Positions 33,327-37,054 of a stretch of 37,054 nucleotides of DNA are shown here, in pieces. The DNA is taken from contig CAMBPS010000033.1 in NCBI GenBank assembly GCA_945869675.1, positions 1 through 37,054 on the forward strand, given 5' to 3'. This DNA is from Prosthecobacter debontii. Lineage in GTDB: Bacteria; Verrucomicrobiota; Verrucomicrobiia; Verrucomicrobiales; Verrucomicrobiaceae. The translations under genes and the position numbers were made by a program. Each line of letters starts with the position of its first letter. The stretch's first letter is position 1. Under the pieces are notes generated by a model, which was not told the origin of the DNA, did no database searches, and saw nothing but the letters and a program-made list of their open reading frames with translations.

Positions 33327-34334
33327 ATGCCTGATCAAGAATCTCATCACGAAAGCGAGCTTGGGGGACAACTTCTGGCCAGTGTCTCACGCTCATTCTA
33401 TCTTACCCTCAAAGCTCTGCCAAAGGAACTCCGCGAGCCATTATCCTTAGCCTATCTTTTAGCACGAACAGCTGACACCATTGCGGATACAGCAGCCGTC
33501 AGCGCTGAAGTGCGCCTAAGTTGTCTGAAGCACTATCATGAGCTCATTCAGCAGCCAGATGAGTTACACCAACAAAAGCTCACCAAGCTCATCGCCAGCG
33601 ACTTCGTCAACAACCAAACGGATGAAGCTGAACGTCGGCTCATGGAACGCTTTGATGATGGCCTGGCTTGGTTACGAACCATGAGAGGCCCAGCGCTTTG
33701 CGCGATCCAACAGGTTCTAGAGCGTATCATTCAAGGTCAAACCCTCGACATTCAGCGCTTCCCGAGTGACGGCGATCTGCGCTGTCTGCAAAGTGCTGAA
33801 GAACTGGATGAATACACTTGGCTTGTCGCTGGCTGCGTCGGTGAGTTTTGGACAGAAATGTGCGCATTGGAAAAACCGACATCCCTAGATGCCAGCGTCT
33901 CGATTGCTCAAATGAAGTCTTGGGGGGCACGATTAGGCAAAGGTCTGCAACTCATCAACATCCTGCGCGACGTTGGTGAAGATCTTCGCGATGGTCGCTG
34001 CTATCTCCCCGGCCATGAAACCGCCACTGTGCGCATGAACCCTCGAATCCTTCAGCCAACCTGGAATCAGTGGCTGGCCACCTGCCGTGATCACTTGGTA
34101 TGCGGACTCTACTACGTTCAGCATGTAGCCGACGGTAAACTTCGTTATGCAACTTCTCTACCACTACTCCTTGGCGCAAAAACACTCACTCGCATGCAAT
34201 CCGCCAATTGGGAAGAATTGCAAAAAGGCGTCAAAATCTCTCGACTGGACGTCGCCATGATTCTGGCGGAAGCGGCTATCGCTTGCCGCTTGCCAGAAGG
34301 AATCGGCAAGTTGTTCAAACGCCTAAACCCATAA
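33327..34334 (+). CDS. Squalene/phytoene synthase family protein (squalene synthase-like)
   Basis: 335 residues, all-alpha prenyltransferase fold. The first aspartate-rich motif is ARTADTIADT (46-55, D50 and D54) and the second is NILRDVGEDLRDGRCYLP (211-228, D215 and D219). The N-terminal SRSFYLTLKALPKELREPLSLAYLLAR (21-47) is closer to eukaryote-type squalene synthases than to bacterial HpnC/HpnD. The enzyme joins two farnesyl (or geranylgeranyl) diphosphates head to head through a cyclopropyl intermediate. I cannot tell from the sequence whether squalene or dehydrosqualene is made. No C-terminal membrane anchor is visible. The stop codon overlaps the T-run of the HtrA terminator on the other strand. 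Confidence 0.88.
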   Translation: MPDQESHHESELGGQLLASVSRSFYLTLKALPKELREPLSLAYLLARTADTIADTAAVSAEVRLSCLKHYHELIQQPDELHQQKLTKLIASDFVNNQTDEAERRLMERFDDGLAWLRTMRGPALCAIQQVLERIIQGQTLDIQRFPSDGDLRCLQSAEELDEYTWLVAGCVGEFWTEMCALEKPTSLDASVSIAQMKSWGARLGKGLQLINILRDVGEDLRDGRCYLPGHETATVRMNPRILQPTWNQWLATCRDHLVCGLYYVQHVADGKLRYATSLPLLLGAKTLTRMQSANWEELQKGVKISRLDVAMILAEAAIACRLPEGIGKLFKRLNP

Positions 34335-34365
34335 AAAAACCCGCGTTTCCTTTCAGAAACGCGGG
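34333..34365 (-). terminator. Rho-independent terminator of the HtrA gene
   Basis: A perfect 10-bp stem, CCCGCGTTTC / GAAACGCGGG, with a 6-nt loop, followed on the minus strand by seven T (34333-34339). On the plus strand it lacks a T-run. The T-run includes two bases of the squalene-synthase stop codon (34332-34334). Confidence 0.9.
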
Positions 34366-34389
34366 CTCTAAAACGATAAAAAATAATAA

Positions 34390-35997
34390 TTACCGGCCGA
34401 CCATGAAGAGCATGGTGTCGCCTTTGCGCCAAACTTTAAGAAGCACCATCTTGCCGCTGGCATTGGCCAATTCGACTGCCTCACCGACCGCACGGACTTT
34501 TTTGTCGCGGCCGACCATCAAAATAACATCGCCTTCTTCGACTCCCATCGCAGCAGCGCGACTTTCGCTATCTATCTGGGTAACGATGACGCCTGTGATT
34601 TCAGCAGGCACTTCATAACGATCACGAGTACTCGGTGTTAAATTTTGAATCGTTACACCGTCTAAGATCTCAGCCACACTGGCCGTCGAACTTGCCGCCT
34701 TGCTTGGCAAATCGCCATCTTCTTCCATCGTAGAGCCGATAGGCTTACCAGCGATAATATCGGGAGTGAGCTTAATAAGCTTCGCCTTCAGAGTTGCAGG
34801 TTTACCATCTCGAATGACATCAATCGAGATTTCAGTCCCAGGTTTAAAACTGCTTACAATAAGAGGCAGCTTAGAGGCATTCTCAATCTTTTGTCCTTGG
34901 ACACCCGTAATGACATCACCAACCTGGACGCCAGCTTTCGCTGCTGGTGAGTTGCTCGTCACACGTTGAACAAGAGCACCACTTTCTTCATTAAGCCCCC
35001 AGAGCTTCATGGCCTCTTCATCGACATCTGTTGGAAGGATACCAAGAAAACCACGAGTCACGGCGCCATCATCAATCAAATCTTCAGCAACTCGAAGAGC
35101 CATATTGATCGGGATCGCAAAACCAATGCCTGCGCTCATACCCGACTTTGAATAAATAGCTGTATTGATCCCAATCACGCGGCCAAGTGCATCGACGAGA
35201 GGGCCACCTGAATTGCCTGGATTGATAGCAGCATCAGTTTGAATGAAATCTTCATAGCCACCTTTTTGGCCACGACCGATGATGCCCATACCACTGCGTC
35301 CAAGGGCACTCACAATGCCCTGAGTGACAGAACGGCTAAGTTCCATTGGTGCACCAGCGGCCAAAACGATATCACCCACTCGGAGTTTCGTGCTATTTGA
35401 AATAGTGGCAGGAGTCAGATCAAAGCCTTCAATTTTAATCAATGCGACGTCTGTCTGAGGATCAGCTCCAATAACCTTGGCTACAAACCGCTTAGAAACG
35501 CCTTTAACATCAATGACCGCTTCCAGCTTATCAGCTTCTCCAACGACGTGGTTATTGGTTAGAATGTAACCATCTGTCGAAATGACCACACCTGAACCAA
35601 CGCCATTGGGTTGAAGATTCTCTTCCTCTTTCTGGCGCTGGCCTCCGCGTCGACCTTTTGGCTCCTGAGATTCTTCCTCTTCTTGCTGCTGACGGAAAAA
35701 CTCGAAATATCGGCGCATTTGTGGCGGCAAGCTTTCAAGATCGATGTCTTCTTGCCGTGACTTACTGCCATAAGAAAAGATAGTCACAACACTTGGTAAA
35801 ATTTTATCCACGACATTCGCATAACTCATCTGCAATTGGCCGCCATTCGGCAGCCCCGTGTCATCTTTATGCAGACGGCTATTAAATTCGTCAGGAGTAA
35901 GCTTGGGTATAGCGGTGCCTTCCAAGCCATGAGCGATACTTAAAGCCAATAAACTGGCAGAAGCGATGGTGTAAGTGAGGCAAGAGGGGGTTTTCAT
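34390..35997 (-). CDS. HtrA/DegP-family periplasmic serine protease with two PDZ domains
   Basis: 535 residues with a signal peptide (about 1-24, hydrophobic ASASLLALSIAHG). A charged Glu/Arg/Gln-rich loop (about 100-130) precedes the trypsin-like domain. The catalytic triad is H150 (LTNNHVV), D183 (QTDVALIKI) and S263 (NPGNSGGPL). PDZ1 is near 310-410 (RGFLGILPTDVDEEAMKLWGL, GVQVGDVITGVQG). PDZ2 is near 450-530 (GVIVTQIDSESRAAAMGVEEGDVILMVG). It degrades or refolds damaged envelope proteins. The ATG at 35997 is preceded by a TATAAT 11 bases upstream, implying a very short leader. It ends at its own terminator. The convergent isoprenoid genes are on the other strand. Confidence 0.94.
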   Translation of the reverse strand: MKTPSCLTYTIASASLLALSIAHGLEGTAIPKLTPDEFNSRLHKDDTGLPNGGQLQMSYANVVDKILPSVVTIFSYGSKSRQEDIDLESLPPQMRRYFEFFRQQQEEEESQEPKGRRGGQRQKEEENLQPNGVGSGVVISTDGYILTNNHVVGEADKLEAVIDVKGVSKRFVAKVIGADPQTDVALIKIEGFDLTPATISNSTKLRVGDIVLAAGAPMELSRSVTQGIVSALGRSGMGIIGRGQKGGYEDFIQTDAAINPGNSGGPLVDALGRVIGINTAIYSKSGMSAGIGFAIPINMALRVAEDLIDDGAVTRGFLGILPTDVDEEAMKLWGLNEESGALVQRVTSNSPAAKAGVQVGDVITGVQGQKIENASKLPLIVSSFKPGTEISIDVIRDGKPATLKAKLIKLTPDIIAGKPIGSTMEEDGDLPSKAASSTASVAEILDGVTIQNLTPSTRDRYEVPAEITGVIVTQIDSESRAAAMGVEEGDVILMVGRDKKVRAVGEAVELANASGKMVLLKVWRKGDTMLFMVGR

Positions 35998-36008
35998 AAG
36001 GTTATTCT

Positions 36009-36014
36009 ATTATA
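36009..36014 (-). promoter_or_regulatory. TATAAT -10 box of the HtrA gene
   Basis: On the minus strand, TATAAT lies 11 bases before the ATG. Transcription would then start about 4 bases from the start codon, a nearly leaderless message. No good -35 hexamer is visible at 17 bp. Confidence 0.4.
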
Positions 36015-36040
36015 CGCGTTAAAGCGCAGTGCCTATGACG

Positions 36041-36070
36041 AAATAGTTCACCAAATGTTGAAAACTATTT
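36041..36070. promoter_or_regulatory. Inverted repeat upstream of the HtrA promoter
   Basis: AAATAGTT (36041-36048) and AACTATTT (36063-36070) are perfect 8-bp arms with a 14-base spacer, about 27-60 bases upstream of the -10 box. It is a possible operator. The palindromic GAGGT-A-ACCTC near 36249 is a second, smaller one. Confidence 0.35.
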
Positions 36071-36945
36071 ATCATACAAAGTGGCAGGCAGGTGACGTTA
36101 CGACGCCTCCATGACAATCATTGTTTCGCTTCAGTCGAGACGTTCTCCGCCACAGAATAACCAACATTGATCAACATTAGAAGGATCTGACAAGATCGTT
36201 GTTATCGATATTCATCAGGTGTCCGCAGCGTCTTCTCTCGAAATCATGAGGTAACCTCAACATTTTTCCAAATCATTCGCTTTTCGGTTTTTAACCTCTC
36301 GACTAACTTGCCCTAGAGTTACGCGATGTTTCGCCCGCCATGGATGATATGAGACTGTTCGTGATTCGAGTTTCTAATCACAGGATTAACAGGAAAACAG
36401 GATTCACAGGAATGGGCTCTGACCTGTAAATCATGTCTTTCTGTTTTCCTGTAAAATTGGGTCTCCAGTTGCTTTGTTGTCTCCGACTCATACGGCCAAA
36501 GTTACTCTTCGTTGCACATCCCACGCCCCGTGGATTGTCTGCTAGATCAGGGAATGGAAGGTCGTTGGGTTGCGCCAGGGCTTGGTTTCACAAGGCTTCT
36601 TCGACTCGAAGCGGCTGTGTCTTGGGTGACACGGCCCGAGAGGCGAAAAGCCTTTTGGAATCAATGATGGATGCAAATCGGCGGCCAGCCATTCTTGAAT
36701 CTTGGTTTATTGGCTTGATCACAGACCAGATTGTTTGGTTCCCTTTAGCTGTGAAGCTAAGAACGCTTGGGGCCAAATTAGGTCATAGCCTCTTTCCTTC
36801 CAATTCAAGTTTGCTTCATCAAACGCTGTAAAGTTGCAGAGTGCACGCAAAGATCTTGCAGTCATCCCCACCTCGAAAAGACATTGCAGTAGTCTTACAT
36901 TCCCCATAAACCCTATCTGTAAAGTCTAGATTTGTGTTGGGGAAG
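36071..36945. other. Non-coding region between HtrA and the rRNA operon
   Basis: About 0.9 kb. It holds the dispersed repeat (36289-36669). The remaining stretch, 36670-36945, has no recognisable gene. The open frame 36433-36831 (plus) crosses the repeat and has no domain. Confidence 0.6.
36289..36669 (+). repeat. Dispersed repeat, copy 2
   Basis: It matches the reverse complement of 14130-14516 by eye over almost its full length, with small indels. Shared landmarks are the TTAACCTC-C/T-CGACTAACTTG terminus, ATGAGACTGTTCGTGATTCG, the ACAGGAAAACAGG block, CTCCGACTCATACGGCCAAA and CGAAGCGGCTGTGTCTTGGG. The two copies flank about 22 kb in inverted orientation. Confidence 0.75.
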
Positions 36946-36976
36946 AAAAAACCCCGCTCGGTGAGGAGAGGGGTTT
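36946..36976 (-). terminator. Terminator of the rRNA operon
   Basis: On the minus strand AAACCCC/GGGGTTT form a 7-bp stem closed by a purine-rich inner loop with a CTC/GAG pairing, followed by six T. It lies immediately after the 5S rRNA. Confidence 0.8.
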
Positions 36977-36979
36977 GTA

Positions 36980-37054
36980 ATCTGGCAACGTCCTACTTTC
37001 GCATGACCTTTCGTCATACTATCATCGGCGCAACAGCGTTTCACTTCCGTGTTC
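36980..37054 (-). rRNA. rrf: 5S ribosomal RNA (3' part)
   Basis: The reverse complement reads GAACACGGAAGTGAAACGCT, then TTGCGCCGATGATAGTATGA, CGAAAGGTCATGCGAAAGTA and GGACGTTGCCAGA. This is the conserved 3' two thirds of bacterial 5S rRNA, including the loop E and helix IV-V region. The 5' end lies beyond the right edge. The 3' boundary is approximate to a few bases. 23S and 16S genes are expected further right on the minus strand. Confidence 0.95.

Overview
The window looks like chromosomal DNA of a Verrucomicrobia-type bacterium (Verrucomicrobiae, Prosthecobacter/Verrucomicrobium-like). This is inferred from gene content. A giant autotransporter-repeat protein, a PSCyt1-DUF1549-DUF1553 (PSD1) protein, a flotillin-like FloA, an eukaryote-like squalene synthase, the lack of clear Shine-Dalgarno sequences before most starts, and intergenic repeats of the CACAGAG and ACAGGATT kind all fit that group. 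The exact genus cannot be read from the sequence.

Layout. 1-13350 (minus) is one uninterrupted reading frame of 4,450 codons, the N-terminal part of a giant secreted beta-repeat protein whose C-terminus lies beyond the left edge. 13351-14747 is non-coding and repeat-rich, with a consensus-quality sigma-54 promoter motif pointing right. 14748-15371 (minus) is an RRM RNA-binding protein. 15372-15971 is non-coding and holds a 13-copy 7-bp tandem array. It is followed by an eroded IS256-family transposase fragment that abuts a DUF971 gene. 16436-18626 (minus) runs rpmJ-rpsM-rpsK-rpsD-DUF971. Then come a TerC-family membrane protein (minus) and, divergently, a zinc-ribbon single-TM protein (plus). 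A dipeptide epimerase (minus) is divergent from an RlmI-like rRNA methyltransferase plus SMUG1-like uracil-DNA glycosylase pair (plus).

24239-24838 is non-coding. It is followed by a full-length bacterial PH-domain gene broken by two in-frame stop codons, and by two small overlapping genes of unknown function. The PSD1 protein (minus) and an EamA transporter (minus) follow. The next block is floA (plus), a TIGR02206 membrane protein (minus, stop codon abutting that of floA), an FAD oxidoreductase and a squalene/phytoene synthase (plus), and an HtrA/DegP protease (minus). The right end is a repeat-rich intergenic region and the 3' part of a 5S rRNA on the minus strand, so an rRNA operon enters from the right.

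The genes fall into three working groups: translation (r-proteins, RRM protein, rRNA methyltransferase, 5S), envelope and membrane (giant autotransporter-like protein, FloA, squalene synthase, HtrA, TerC, EamA, PSD1), and repair or turnover (SMUG1, dipeptide epimerase). The points most worth a second look are the sigma-54 motif with no annotated target, the PH-domain gene with two nonsense codons and no frameshift, a roughly 380-bp repeat in inverted orientation at 14.1-14.5 kb and 36.3-36.7 kb, and the closeness of flotillin and squalene synthase. I did not find convincing evidence of a wholly new defence or mobile system.
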